A DNA stretch of 64,000 bases from Aphidius gifuensis. Taxonomy: Eukaryota; Arthropoda; Insecta; Hymenoptera; Braconidae. How positions within the stretch are numbered: position 1 is the stretch's first letter; the number at the start of each line of letters is the position of its first letter. Of this stretch, positions 23,601 to 37,600 are shown in pieces. Below the pieces are notes generated by a model. It saw only the letters and a list, made by a program, of their open reading frames with translations, was not told the origin of the DNA and did no database searches. Both the position numbers and the translations under genes were made by a program. The stretch is taken from the NCBI RefSeq assembly GCF_014905175.1, contig NC_057788.1:3410001-3474000 (forward strand), in the 5' to 3' direction.

Positions 23601-26600
23601 GCGGATCATCATATCAATCGAAATCTGCAATAATTATCATTTTAATTTAATCAATATCATCATCCCCTTATATGTGTCATTATTTTTGAATTTTTTTTTT
23701 CAAAATATATAAAATTGTACACGTAACAAAGTCCCTCATATAATCCCAATCGATTCTTTAAATTAGTAAAATTAAAATTGAAAATAATTAATGTTTCACA
23801 TTGTGTTACGTTGTCAAAGAAATAATCTTTTTTAACTCTTCAATAATCCATTGATAAATTTGTTTAAATAATATATAATAATTGTGAAAATTATTATTAT
23901 TATTTTAAAGCTCATTTTATTTATTAAAAAAAATATTATTATTATTTTTATTTAAATATAATTTATGAGTTTGAAAAAAGCAAACTTTGAAGATATTTGA
24001 GAGAATAAAAACGAGTGTGAGAAAATTATTTGAATAAAAAGTGAATAGATTAAAATAAACTTTATATAGATTTTTTTTTTAAAATAAAGAATTAACATAC
24101 GATAACGAGCAAGTGGTTTGAAAAGTTGCACTAGTTTATTCCCGATGGAAGAGTTTCTCAAATCCTATTTCTGTGAATATTTATAACAAAATTTAATTCC
24201 ACCAGTATATTTTCAAAGATACTTGGCTTGCTTTATCATTACAATCATCATTCAGAAATGAAATTATTATCATTTATTTTATATATTTATTTAAATAATT
24301 ATTAAATAAAATAAAATATTAAATTGGTATTTTAAATCTGTGTGTATCAAAAGTTTCATAATTTATTTAAATTTATAAATTTTATCGTCAACTAGATTTT
24401 TTATTTATCACATTTTTTTTTTCAGTAAAATAAGGCACGTGCCATTTTTTTTTATTTTTTCCATTAACCACTTTATTATCATCGTTCGTATGTACAAATT
24501 TTTTTATTCACTTTTAAAAATTTTAAAGCTTTATTATTATTCCGTAATTAATTATACTTTTTACATTGTTTTTAATGAATTTAATTTTTATTTTTTAACT
24601 CTGACAAATGCCATAAATTTTTGGAACATAGTAGATATATTTTCATAGATAAATCAATTTTTGTTTACGTTAAAATACACGATGCTATATTTAAAACCCC
24701 GATGATATTTTGTTAATAAAATTTTTTACTTGATACACAAAATTCATAAAAATAGATGAAAATAAAAAAATAAAAAATACATTTTTATTAAATACATATA
24801 AATATCTACAAATAAAAAATATTTTTCAATTAATTTATCTATTATTATCAACGCTTCAAATCACATAAAACCAATCTATGATCATTTTTTTTTTTTTTTT
24901 TAAATATACATTTCCTTGAACATATGTTTTTCGTAAATGTGTTTATATATCCCTGACATTTCGGTTTTCCAGTTCATAAAATTTTTATTACCATTATAAA
25001 ATAATTTATTTGAAAATTTAAAAATGATTTGAATGAAAAATTAAATACCAAAAAATCATGTGAAAAATTTTAATAAAGATAATATCAAAATTTTAGATTA
25101 TTGTAAATATTTCAAATGTAATGATTTTTTTTTCTTTTTTCATTATTTTTAACAATGAATATTTCAAAGAAACTTTTCAAATATATATAAGCTATTTCGG
25201 GGTAAGTGAAGATGAGCTTTAAAAGGTTCAAAATGAGAAAGACATATATAAGTACAGAGAGAAGAAAATATATAGAAAAAAAATAAAAAAAATTGTAGAA
25301 AATATATATATGAATTTTAAAAGTGTAAATATATATATTCAAAAATGTATATATGAATATACATGTATGTTCTCAATGGAATCCAGTGCGAATGAATTGT
25401 AAAAATTCGTTTTTTTATTTGATTTTTTTTTATCACATCACGACTCGACCTACATTTTCGATCCATCGGGATATGAAATGCCAAAGGCAGTGTATATAGA
25501 TAGCTTGGTAGTCCATATAGATCCTTGTTTAAATTTTTTTTTTTTTATATACACATTCCCTCAGCGACCATAAACATATAGATCGTTTATCGGTTCAATG
25601 GGTTTCAGTCGAAAAAAAAATACAACAATAAAAATCTCAAAGAATAAATATTGGAATTATAAAGTAAGTCTGTATTTTGGAGATCAAAATACACTGGATC
25701 ATATAAAAAAAATAATAAAAAAATAAAACACCAAGATTGCAAAGGAAAAAAAATGAAACCCTTTTTGGTGATACGAGAAAATTTTACTGTAAATTCACTA
25801 GTAAACTGTATGCTCCTAAAAAATAAAAAAACTGATTTTTATTTATAAAAAAATAAATATACATAAATCAAATAATATTTAAAAAAAAAATCTTTGATAT
25901 TTATCATGATACAATTTTATGTAAATGGCTAAAATATTCTTGACTTTATATAATAACTTCAAAGAAAAATTAAAAATGAATTATTTATTTTTCAATAAAT
26001 TTCAATTGAAAAAAATATATAATCTTCAAGTTTTAATAACTAAAAAAAAAAATATATTAAATTTACTAGTTTTAAAGTTAAAAAAATAAAACAACTTTTA
26101 TTATTTATCAAAGTGTTTGAGGATGATACGAAAGTTGTAAATAAAAAAAAAATTTAAACGCCATGATAATATTTATTTGAAAAAAAAAAATTAATAAATA
26201 AAATATTATAATTTACGTAATTAAAACTTTTTTGTATGTTTATCCAATTAACAACGGATAAATATAATTTATATATTTGTGTTAATTAACAAAATGATGA
26301 ATAGTTTTTTTTTAAATTTAAATTAATTGTTATATTGAATTATCTCAAATGAAAATTAAATAAATGTAATGATGGAGTTTTAATGAGTATAATTTGAAAA
26401 TAATATTATATTTGTATGCGTTTATGATTTAACATATTGAATATCAAGTGATTAAATTGATGTAAAGGAAATTGTTGAAATGTCAATGGATTTTGTAACC
26501 AACATGAAATTCATGTTGCCTGTGGAGACTGGAGTATGGACAAAGGCTAACTAGGAGAAATGTCAAGTCATTGAAAATTGGCTTTACACACATGAGATTT

Positions 26601-29600
26601 TGTCATATATAAAGGACATGCGTATACAATTCAACAGTTAATCAAATAACCACAAAGTTCTACAATTTACGTAGGTCAACCACACGTTTGAATTTATAAA
26701 ATTAAATTAATTTTACATATACAATAAAATTATTTTTAAAAAATAATAATTTAATTTCAAGTTTTTATATTAGTCATTATTTGTGTCATTAAATATTAAT
26801 TTACTTGTGATTTTTAATGATTATTTTGAGGCATTATTATCATCAATTTTGTAGTCTCACAACAATGGGGATTTATTTGCTGAATTATTGTAAATTTTTA
26901 AATATTTATATAGCTATAAAATATATCGTGATTTTAAATTTATATAAAAATTTGATTTTAAATTATTTTTCATTTGTATTATTTGAAAATTCATTATGTC
27001 TTAATTAAAATTTTTTTAATTATTAAAAATATTATAAATAATTATTTTAACATGCTGCGATTTTTTTTTTCCTCGTTATTATAACTTTCAAAAAAAAAAA
27101 AGATTATAAATTTTATTTTTCATCATTTTTATTTATGAGAAAAAATAAAACTTGAGATATTCTCTTTTTTTGGATTTTATTATAGCTTATATCATTGAAT
27201 TTTACGAGGGTAAAATGATAAATATTAAAATGAAAAATCTAAAAATATATGATAAAAAGTACGTTTGGTCCTTTTGCCAAAATAATTCGAGCTTGTCAAA
27301 GCTCGTTAGGACTTTCGCAAATCGATATACTGGACCAATTTGTCAAAAGCTTTGAAACAGAAAATAATAATAATGATAAATATAGAAATATATGGAAAAA
27401 AGAAAAATTTATAACCCAAGAGAAGAAAAAAAAACGAGAATAACAGAAAAATAAAAAAAAAAGCTTGAATGATTTGTACACTTGTGAAGTTGCTATACCA
27501 CTTTTGGACATTGAAATTTCTCCCTCGTTTTTTTTATACCCATGAAATTCAAGTTTCATCTTTTTATTTATTTTTTTTTTTCAATGGGAAAAAGCTCTCT
27601 CAATATCCAATGTAATTTAAAGAAATATTCAATGAACCAACCAACTTAACTTACCCCATCAAAATTAACCCTTTAAATATCAAAATAAAATTTTTTAAAT
27701 TTTATAAAATGAATTAATTTTAATAACAAACAGTCATCCAATAAAATATAACTTTTTTTTTCCAATTCAATTACATTTTATACAGTTATTATCATTTTTC
27801 ATATATAAAAATTTTTTATAATTTTTTTCAAAAGTTATTTTGAGGTTTTTAGTATTATAATTGTTATAAAATTATGAAGATTAAATATTTTTTTTTAATT
27901 ATTATCTTTAATTTAAAATAAAGCTTGTTTTTTTTTTTTTAAATAAAGTTCTTTATTTTTTTTAATTTACTGTGATGCAGCCAACAAACTTTTTGTTGTG
28001 TTATATATTTTATACAAGTTGTTCGTCAAAGTGTAAATAAAAAAATTAAATAATAAAAAATTGTCGTGTAAAGTTATTCCCTTGTTGAGAATTAACTTGA
28101 CTTTCTATTACTTAATTAAACTATAAAATGTAATCGATAGTTTCTTCAACGTGATTTACAATTTAGAAAATATAAATTCAATTTAAAAAAATTTAAACAT
28201 ATTGCTTTTTTTTTAAATGTTTTTATTTGTTGGAAATATTCAATTTAATAAACTAAGCTGTTTTTAATTTTATAATATAAATATATATTTATTTTACAAA
28301 ACTTTTAAAACTTAAATGAACTTTTGTTTTGTTAAAAAAACCAAAAAATCAAAGTTGTTTTTAGTTTAATCGAAAGATTATATTGATATTTGTTTTTTTT
28401 TTTTTTAATATTTATTTATCAATCTGTTATTTATTAAACAACAAAAGCAGCTGAAATTTTTATTGACAATATAGATTTCATATAGATAGTATCGAAACAC
28501 AAAGAAAAAAAACAAATATGATAAATTTTTTTCTATTTGTTTTTGTCAGATTTATTTTTTCAAATGAATTATCAAAGTATAAACTGATGATAAAAAAATT
28601 GTCAAACAATACTTTATTGACGTGCAATTTACTCTACAATCACTGTTTCAATTTTCATCTTTTATTTATCATAAAAAAAAAAAACTAGAAAAGACACATT
28701 TCATTCTATTTAAAATATTTTTTTTTATTCTTTAGCCACTCAATCTTGTAGAGCTTTTTTTTCCATTTTTTTTATCACAATTTTTTCAGAATATTTCAAG
28801 GACTTTTTTACATTTTGTCTTTGTTTTATATATATATTTGAATCTTACATTACACAACCGCAAATCAAGTCAAAAGGTCACTATTTTTATTCCTCTTTTG
28901 CAAAAGACAAAAAGAATAAAAATAATTTAATTTATATTTTCAATCTTTACAAAAAAAAAAAGCTACTCATCCAACTTTCATCACATTTTTTTTATGTTTC
29001 TTATTTTTTATAACCCAAGTAGATGTGTATTGTATAAAACAACAGTAATGAAAATGATAAAAGAAGGATTTTTCTTAACAACAAGGAAAAAAAAGAAAAT
29101 TAAAATAAAAAATAATAGAAAAAAAAAAAAAAAACAAGCTTTAATTCAACACAAGAGATTTTCTTTTTTATTTGCTTTGATGATGATCTCTTTATTTTCC
29201 ACTCAACAATCTCTTGTGTATATACAAACATACTCTTTTTGATAAAAATAAAAAAAAAAATACAAAAATGAGTTAATTGGATGAACCACATTATTTTCAA
29301 AACAATAAAACTCTAAAGAGTAATTTTTTCGTTGCATAATTATTTCATCTAAAATTTTACATTTTTATTTTTTTTTATAATTAAATGTTTATTTGTTTAA
29401 AAAATAATTAACAATAATTATTTTTTAAAACTATATTTAAAAATTAAATCCATGTTTTATTAGTAATTTTTTATTTATATTGTATGTAATAGTTTCACGT
29501 AAAAACCATTTAGAATTTATTTGACTTATTTTATTTTTTTTCCTCTATCAAACTTTTATATACGTTTTGACGTTTCATCAGTAAAAATTTTCTCGTGCAA

Positions 29601-30687
29601 TGTGTACAAAGTAGAAAATCAAGGTTCAATATTTTTTATTTTATTTTTTATTTTTATTGAGGCTGGTTTTTTAGGGGTGAACACGTTTTTCCAATGACTA
29701 GCCTTGTTCGATTGCTGACTGGCATTCTTGATTGACACAGGTGAACTGGAAGAAAAGCCTTCTCACCTATATTTTTTTTAAATGAACAATTTTATTTTTG
29801 TTCTATTTTATATATTTCTTTTTTTTATAAAACGTATATATTATTCGTTCAATTTTTATTATTCTCAACCCCTTTGTAAATAAATCTTTTTATCTAAAAT
29901 TTTCATCTGATATTTTTATTTCAAATTGAGTGACATACTGACTGATTACATTACTTTTTTTTATTTTTATTTTTATATTTTATTTTGTGTCTTGAGATTG
30001 GTTGTCGTTGGTTGCTGATGTACATGAAAAAATTTATTCACAATTCGTACATATATATTTAAATATGAAAAAAAAAAAAAAAAAAAAAAACAGTTGATGC
30101 TTTTTTAGAGAAGCTACTCAATATACATATTTGAATAAAATATAAAATCTTGAATATGAAGATGGATAAATTTTAATAAAGCTCAATAAATATATACGAA
30201 AAATTATGAGCTTTTTAAAATGACACGAAGAGTATTATTTTAATTTTTTTAAATAACATAATAAAATTTATAAATACACTGAGCTATTAATATTTTAAGA
30301 ATGTCTATTAAAATTCAAAAATAAAGATAAATAAATTTGCCAGTTACTTTTTTAATAAGCTATTTAATTTTTATATTTTAATAAATAAAATTGCAATCAA
30401 GTTTATGTGTGTTTAGATGAGCTTTTTGCCCTGACTGAATTTTATTAAACCTAAACGGGGTAAAAAAAAAGAAAAAAGGTTGCATGAATATTATTAAAAG
30501 TGATATATATAAATTTATTATAATATTTATAATTTAAGAAAAAAAAAAAAGAATATAAATATATAATATAAAAATTGCCTGTTGAAAGTTATCGTGATAA
30601 TTTTATGATTACCTTAAATTTCGGTGTTGATATGTTGTTGTTTTTTTTTTAATTTTTTTTTTTTATTGCGTTTTTTTGATTTTACAG
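20664..30687. other. 10-kb stretch without recognised genes
   Basis: No conserved protein could be read in either strand. If the exons at 20571-20663 and 30688-30769 belong to KCNQ, this is its first intron. Local points of interest are the candidate promoter at 26500-26670 and GC-richer short patches near 25370-25600 and 29680-29760. The remaining sequence is A/T homopolymers and AT repeats. Confidence 0.55.
26500..26670 (+). promoter_or_regulatory. Candidate TATA promoter with leader exon
   Basis: TATATAAA at 26606-26613 is followed 25 bases later by an initiator-like TCAACAGTT at 26631, and then a possible donor GTAGGT at 26671. Upstream at 26500-26518 is a perfect 9-bp inverted repeat, CAACATGAA and TTCATGTTG around one base. 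No downstream coding exon could be proved. Confidence 0.35.
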
Positions 30688-30769
30688 ATCCAACATTTGA
30701 CCAGTTTTGATTAATCACAAGACATGAGTTTTAAAAGAAGAGAGAGCAGGATCAGCTGACACTCGAGTG
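30688..30769 (+). other. KCNQ: Probable non-coding 5' exon of KCNQ
   Basis: 82 nt bounded by a strong acceptor (T-rich then TTTTACAG) and a strong donor GTGAGC. All three frames are poor: the ATG at 30724 opens only an 11-codon frame. A spliced leader exon for the KCNQ coding exon at 31619 is the simplest reading. Confidence 0.45.
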
Positions 30770-30837
30770 GTGAGCGATTAACTCTCGTCCGTTTGTCAGA
30801 TTTATTTTTTTTTTTGCTAAATTATTACATGACTCTA

Positions 30838-31440
30838 AATATCTCGAACAACAATTTTTCAGTAAAAATATTCGTCAAAGATAAAAAAACCTAGTAGAAA
30901 ATATTCCATAGAAAAAATATTAACTGGCAAGTGAAAAATAAATAAATTAAAAATTAATTACTATCATTTTAATAGATTATTTTCCATAAATAATACCTAT
31001 ATAATAATAAATTAAATAAATAAGAAAAATAAAAATAAACATACGATATTTAACGTGTAAATATTAAAAAAATTAAATTTGAAAAAATAATAACATTAAA
31101 ACACAATGACAAATTAATAAATTATCAAATGAATTAATTACAAATTTATCCAAGATATAAAAGTAAATTTAAAATAAAATAAATTAATTGTTAATTGCAA
31201 TATTTATTTATCTATTATAATTTTAAACAAATTTGAAATAGCTGTTTTATCATTATGTTTTAAAATTTATATTCTTGTATTATTTTTATAATGATGGAAA
31301 TTTTAATTCAAAAAATATAATTGCATTCAACGTTTATATTATACCAATTGGAAATTATTTACCAGGATATTTTACTTTTGAATAATTCAACTGGTAAATT
31401 AGTGTTCGGAATATTTTGATCATGATAAATTTAGTCGTGG
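30838..31440 (+). repeat. Dispersed repeat, copy 1
   Basis: Two parts of this region, about 30838-30925 and 31262-31440, match 36997-37095 and 37120-37300 in the same order and orientation. Shared runs include AACCTAGTAGAAAATATTCC and ATACCAATTGGAAATTATTT. The two parts are farther apart here, so one copy has an insertion or the other a deletion. It ends about 180 bp before the first KCNQ coding exon. Confidence 0.75.
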
Positions 31441-31618
31441 TATACAAAATTATATATCAATATTCAATATTAATAACTTCCTTAAACTCGACTCCATCAA
31501 ATTTCTATAAAATATGTGTCTTTATATTTTTCCTATATTTAATTATCATTTAAAAAATCAACAACAATATACATTAATATTTAAAATAAAAAAAGATGAA
31601 ACAAAGCAAAAAATATGT

Positions 31619-34600
31619 ATGATGCATCTAGCGATAATGACGTCGGAGCCATTGTCGGCTGATGGCAGTCCGACGTTACTTCATCGTCCTCTACTCACCC
31701 CACATTTCGTCTTACGCTCATCAAGTCTTGAGCATGACTCAGACTCCCACAACAACACCGGAAAACACGCAACTGGCGTAACAACATACTACGCGACTAC
31801 CTCTGTACGATTTCATACCCTCGACATGATGGATCATGAATCACTCAGGTATAATTAAAACCTCTTATACCAATATCTGATAAACCCTGCAAATATCAAT
31901 ATTTTAATTTAAATAATTAACTAATTAATTATCTAGATATTAAAATTATTATTATTATTATATTGAAAATAATATTTTTTTTTATTTTAAATATGTAACC
32001 ATCAAACACAGATGCAGTTTGTAAGAAAGAAAATTGATAATATATAATTTTTTTTTAAATTTTTTTTCAAGTGGTCTGATGATGGGTGAGAGCCAATAAT
32101 TTACAAAAAAAAAATCGATAGTGGTTTGGCTCTGACACATAGATCAGAGATATTTAAGAATTTTTTTATTTTTTTTTTTTTTTCAAACAACCACAATGGG
32201 TACCGCCTTCATAGTATAGGATTTTTTTAAATCAGCAATTTAACATTGACAATGAATTAAAAAAATTATTTTTTCTTTATTTTACTTTTTTATATATAAA
32301 AAAAAAATAAGGTAGGATCAAATTTTTATTTTACAATGATGGGAGAGAAAAATAGAAAAAAACCAAAAAAAAAGAAAATGACTCTATTGTGATATAGAAA
32401 AAAAAAAGTATCAAGTTAGTTTGACATTTGCAGTAGATAGTTTGATAAATATAATGTCTAAATAAATAATGATATGTAAAATATATATATATACATAAAA
32501 GGTACATCGGTGACAGTGTTGACGAGGCTACTCCTGCCGGAGGCGGAGGAAGACGAGGAGGAAGAGGAGGTGGTGGACGCTTGACAGCGCCCAGAATGTC
32601 ATTATTGGGACGACCGATAAACTACAGGGCGACTAGAAGAGACGCCCGTTATCGTAGACTACAAACAAACTTCTATAATTTTCTTGAACGACCTAGGGGC
32701 ATATATGCTGTTACCTACCATATGATTGTGTAAGCATCATCATGCAAAAAAAAATCACATCATAAATTCAAAATTACAATTTATCATCAAATTTTTAATA
32801 TTAATCTAGTCGAGAAAATAAAATTTTATATATTGTCAAACTATACAAGAATTGTTTTACTTTTTAAAAATATTATAAATTTAAACAAGTATTTTTTTTT
32901 GATATTTGAATAACTGCAGTCATTATTGAAATAAAAAAATTAACGTCTTGAATCAATTTTTAATAATGTCTGACTATAACGAGCTTGTTTCACTTTTTAA
33001 AATTATAAATTTTTAAATTTTTAAAGTTTATTAATATTATAATATTTATCATTAAAATAACAAACAAAAATTTATAAATATTTATTTTTTATTCAATTTT
33101 AAAACACGTCTGACTATATCAAGCTTATATCACTTAAAATAGAATTATAATTTATAACTAAAATATTAAATTAACTGGCTAAAAATTTCTAATAACTTTT
33201 AAAAACCGTCATAGTATAAATAGATATTTCTACTTAAAAAAAAAAATTATTATTAAATTAATAATACCAAATTAACTGTCATAAAAAAAAAAATGCTTGA
33301 AATTAATTTTCATTTAATTTTAAATCACTGACTACATAGAGCTATTTTAACTTTTTGAAAATATAAATTTAAAGTTTATTAACGTCGTAATAATTATCAT
33401 TATAATAAAAAAAAAAATCATTAATATTAATTATCGTTTAATTTTAAATAATGCCTAACGATAAATAAATATTTCAGCTTAAATTTAAATTCCGACAGTA
33501 TTCAGCTCTAAAACATAATTCACTATTATTTATTTTTTATTTTTTCTTTGTATTTTTAGAAAAGATAATAACATTAGTATTATTTATTATTATTTTCACA
33601 GTTTTTGTATGGTTTTCACTTGTCTGGTATTATCAGTATTCAGTACCATTGACGAATACGAAAAAGAAGCTGGTCTTTTACTTTATTACATGGAGCTTGT
33701 TGTCGTCATATGGTTCGGAATGGAATTTTGTTTCAGGTAAATATATTAACATCAATTTAACAACTATTTTCATAATATTCTTATGATATTTAAATAATTT
33801 TAATTTTAGATTATGGTCATCAGGATGTCGGTCAAGATATCAAACACCAATTGGTCGTTTAAAATTTCTCCGTCGTCCATTTTGTATAATAGGTAATAAA
33901 ATAAAAATATTTATTTGACTATTATATTATAATTATTAATTAATAAAATTAATTTGATTTAATTTAATTTGGTTATTTTTGGATTTAAGATATGATAACA
34001 ATTATGGCAAGTATTGTTGTGCTTGCAATGCGAAGCAGCGGTCAAGTATTTGCAGCAAGTGCATTACGAGGCTTAAGATTTTTTCAAATATTACGAATGG
34101 TTCGTATGGATCGTCGTGGTGGTACTTGGAAACTTCTTGGAAGTGTTGTTTATGCTCATCGTCAGGTACAAAATCAACATCATTAATTTAATTATCAACT
34201 TATTCAATTATCAATGTACAATAAATTTTTATTATTATAATTATTATTTAAGGAACTTATTACAACACTTTACATTGGTTTTCTTGGATTAATATTTGCA
34301 AGTTTTCTTGTATATCTTGCTGAACGTGATGATGAACATTTTAATAATTATGCAAAGGCACTTTGGTGGGGTGTTGTAAGTGTACATCATTAATTTAATT
34401 TTAAATTTTTTTTTTTTTATAATATTAACAGGATATTTAAATGAATAAGTTACATTTTTAAATGTCATATTTTTTATTTATTTTTATATTATTATAGATT
34501 ACATTGTGTACTGTTGGATATGGTGATGCTGTGCCAAAAACATGGCAAGGAAAAATCATTGCTTCCTTTTGTGCATTATTAGGAATTTCATTCTTCGCTT

Positions 34601-37600
34601 TACCAGCTGTATGTATTATAAATATAAATTAAATTTAATCCAAAAAAATAATAACTATTTAATTTTTAATTTCTTAATTTATTATTTCATTGTAAAAGCT
34701 TTTTTTAAGTGAAGAAATTCAACCAAAAAATGAGAAAATTAATTTATAGTTAATTTTTTTTCAACTAATTTCTTGTTTTTTTATAAATGTCTGTTTAAAG
34801 GGAATACTTGGTTCGGGTTTTGCATTAAAAGTTCAACAACAACAACGTCAAAAACATATGATTAGAAGACGTCAACCAGCAGCGACATTAATTCAATCAG
34901 TTTGGCGTTGTTATGCTGCTGATGAGCACAGTATGAGCATTGCAACATGGAAAATTCATCAAGTACCTCTCTCCAGTCCACCAAGGTGATTGAAAAAAAA
35001 CATATTCATTCCCATTTATTTTGTCAATTAAAACAGTAACCCTTCAATAAATTTTATTCCCTTATTGCCTTTAATTAAATTTCAAAAAAAAAAACGAAAA
35101 ACGTGAATATTTGTTTGATTAATTAAAAAATTTTATTTACTTTTTTTTTCGAATTTGATTTTGCAACTTTTAAATAAGCATAAAAATAGGAAAAAAAAAA
35201 ATTTTAATATGATTTATTAACAATGCTAATTGAACTTTTAAAAAATATATATATATATATTTTTTTTTTTTTGTTTATATTTAATTGCACAGTGTGCAAA
35301 TTTAAAATAAAAAAATTAATCGATGTTGTATTTTGTAGTTCTATTTTGATTATAAAAATTTGTTTTTTTTTTTTTATAATATTTCAGTCGCTTGTCTTCC
35401 AGTTTCAAGCACAATGCTTCATTCGTCAGTCGTCTGCCAACGATACGACGTAACAAAAGCACGTCATTGCACAGTCCAGGTGGGCACAAATTGTCGCATC
35501 ATAATTATCAACGTACCACTACTCCGCGAGTTTTTACAGACCTTATCTCATCGGCTGAGAATCTGGGTCAGTTTTTTTTTTTTTAAATTTTTTATTTTTA
35601 TTGTCAATATATATACATATCTAACTTTATAAATACATATTTTTTTTTTTCACTTTTTTTAATTATTTATATATGTATTCAATTTTATAAATAACTTTTT
35701 TTCTGTTTTAATTTTTTTTTTTTTCTTTCACTGCGATGTGCTAACTTTTTATCATCCCAATCATAATATTTTTAAAAAAATCTATATCAATTAAAATTGT
35801 ATGTTCCAAGGTAAATTATATAAAATTAAAATTCACTTGTTGATTAATAATTTTATCGTTAAAAAATAGGTCTATTAATGTCAACAGGAGTTGGTAATCA
35901 TAATCATGGATTGATAAATGATGCAAATGAAATACAAAATAAAAATTTAAACACAAGTTATTCGGAGGATTCTGTGGCTGAAACTGCATTGTCCAAAAAA
36001 AATTCAGATGGTGTGTTATTGTTTTGTTTATAAATTTATTAATATATTTGATTGAGTATATATATATTTTTTTTTTTTAACAAATACCAAGAGCTTTTAA
36101 ATTTTTACAATTTTTTCTTTCATCAAAGTTTTACTTTTTAATTTAGACGAAGAAGAAGAACCATCCAGATGCATTCATTTGACTAAAAAACATAAAACGG
36201 CAATTCGAGCAATACGAAAGGTGAATAATGTTAATTATTTATTTATTTTCCATACTTCTTTTTTTTTTTTTTTTTAATATAACTGTGCCTGGTATATATA
36301 AGTATACTTCCCGGTACTTCAACTTGAATAATTATATGAATATTTTATTACCCCTTGCTATTTCCTTTTGTATATACATAAATTATTATTTAATTAAATT
36401 AAAGGTAAATTCAATCTTTTTTAATTTTTACAACTTTTTTTATTATAAATATTTTTGTTTATTTATTTTTGTTTGAAAAAATAAAAATTTTATTTTTTCT
36501 TCAAATGTCAATGCCACATTGGTATATTTTTTTATTTTGTTTTTTTTTATTTTTTTTTCGATGGTGATATATATGTACTTGTTGGATATCGAGTATGGTT
36601 TATGTTTATTTTTTTTATTTTTTTTATTATTTTGTATTGAATAATGGCAGTGAGCCAAAAACTTATGATGAAGGTAGAGAGTTGCAAGAATGACGGGGCT
36701 TTTATTTTGACAAGTAATTTAAGATTTTTTTTTTACTTTATTTTTAAAATTAATTTTTTTCTCGTTATATATAAAATATATATATAGATCGTATTGGAAA
36801 TATATTTTTAATAATTTTAATGTTTGGTAAAATGCAGTTTGCTAAATAATTAGCTGAGAGCGAACGAATAATTATAAAATACATTTAATGGGATAGTTTT
36901 ATTTTGATTTGAGCTTTTTTTTATAGAAATTAGATCATTTTAATTTATTAGGTGATTGGATAATCTATTATTTCAGTTGTTTATTTAATTATATTACTAA
37001 ATATCTTGAACAAAAATTTTTTGGTAAAATTATTCGCCAAAGAAAAAAAAACCTAGTAGAAAATATTCCATAGAAAAAATATAAACTGGCAACGTTATTT
37101 AAATAAAGAATTAGAAGGCTTCATTCTCGTATTATTTTTCATTATTGATCACAATTTTAATTCAAAAAATAATTGCATCCAACGTTGATATATTATACCA
37201 ATTGGAAATTATTTACCAATTGGAGGATATTTTACTTTTGAATAATTCAACTGGTAAATTTGTGTATTTAGAATATTTGAATCATGATTTTATTTGTCAT
37301 TTAAAGTCAAAAATAAAAACAAAAATATTAAAAAAAACAACTTGTCAATGTTAGATCAAATTCTTGGTGGCAAGACGAAAATTCAAAGAGGCACTGAAGC
37401 CATATGACGTTAAAGATGTCATCGAGCAATATTCCGCAGGCCATGTCGACCTCATCAGCCGCGTCAAAAATATTCAAAATAGGTAGCCCAACAAATGATG
37501 ATGATGATGTCTATTCGTTCGCTGTTGGTGGTAGTGGTAGTTTTAAATAATTTTTTTTTTTTTTTTTTTAAATTTTTTAATCATTTTTTTATACTTGAAA

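Noticed and set aside
26817..27008. 63-codon open frame downstream of the candidate promoter at 26.6 kb
   Set aside because: An acceptor at 26855 is possible, but the product is Ile/Tyr/Asn/Leu-rich noise expected from AT-rich DNA.
36651..36673. Possible KCNQ micro-exon between CAG and GTAGAG
   Set aside because: In the required phase 0 it begins with TGA, so it would end the channel early.
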